Assembly: GCA_035513275.1 (NCBI GenBank)
Contig: DATKCJ010000422.1
Span: forward strand, 1-6,986
Source of the DNA: DATKCJ01 sp035513275
GTDB lineage: Bacteria > Verrucomicrobiota > Verrucomicrobiia > Opitutales > Opitutaceae
Reading direction: 5' to 3'
DNA length: 6,986 bases
The notes beneath the pieces are model-generated. The model saw only the letters and a program-made list of their open reading frames with translations, was not told the origin of the DNA and made no database searches. The position numbers were made by a program, and so were the translations under genes. This document shows positions 6,889-6,986 of this stretch, one piece after another; the first letter of the stretch is position 1, and the number at the start of each line of letters is the position of its first letter.

Positions 6889-6986
6889 GACTTTCAGCCG
6901 ATTAGTGGGATTTGACCAAACTGCGTCTAGTCGGATTGAGCTGGGAATGCGAGTCAGGCGGTGGGGTCAGTCGTCTGCCTTCGATG
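6889..6986. other. Right-edge sequence upstream of the DUF7336-like gene, nothing recognised
   Basis: These 98 bases should contain the promoter of the small minus-strand gene. On that strand I see no -35/-10 pair with proper spacing. A plus-strand frame opens at ATG 6948 and runs off the window after 13 codons, too short to judge. Confidence 0.4.

Overview
The window is GC-rich (about 65 percent in the coding blocks I sampled), densely coded bacterial DNA. It holds most of a rhamnose scavenging locus. A secreted family GH106-type alpha-L-rhamnosidase gene runs leftward off the window edge. Divergent from it, four tightly linked genes encode a complete sugar importer of the CUT2 class (ATPase, two permeases, periplasmic binding protein). 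The combination of high GC, a GH106 enzyme, a RhaS-type transporter and few Shine-Dalgarno sequences would fit an opitutal verrucomicrobial plant-polysaccharide degrader. That placement is an inference; acidobacterial or proteobacterial hosts are not excluded.

Layout: 1-1815 (minus) is the N-terminal 605 residues of the rhamnosidase, with its 3' end outside the window. 1816-1949 is a 134-base divergent intergenic region carrying a 9-base direct repeat. 1950-6453 (plus) is the transporter operon in the order ATPase (rhaT), permease (rhaP), permease (rhaQ), binding protein (rhaS). The rhaT/rhaP and rhaQ/rhaS junctions are 4-base stop/start overlaps, and rhaP/rhaQ are 3 bases apart. 6454-6660 is a noncoding convergent gap with nothing I recognise. 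6661-6888 (minus) is a small conserved hypothetical gene of DUF7336 type in DNA of visibly lower GC. 6889-6986 has no supportable feature.

Working model: the exported enzyme releases L-rhamnose from the non-reducing ends of plant glycans such as rhamnogalacturonan, the binding protein captures it, and the RhaPQ-RhaT2 complex imports it. The shared intergenic region would allow coordinated induction. No regulator and no catabolic genes (isomerase, kinase, aldolase, mutarotase) are in the window. This is a recognisable arrangement of known families. I did not find a clearly new system; the small DUF7336 gene and the unexplained control region are the least-described parts.
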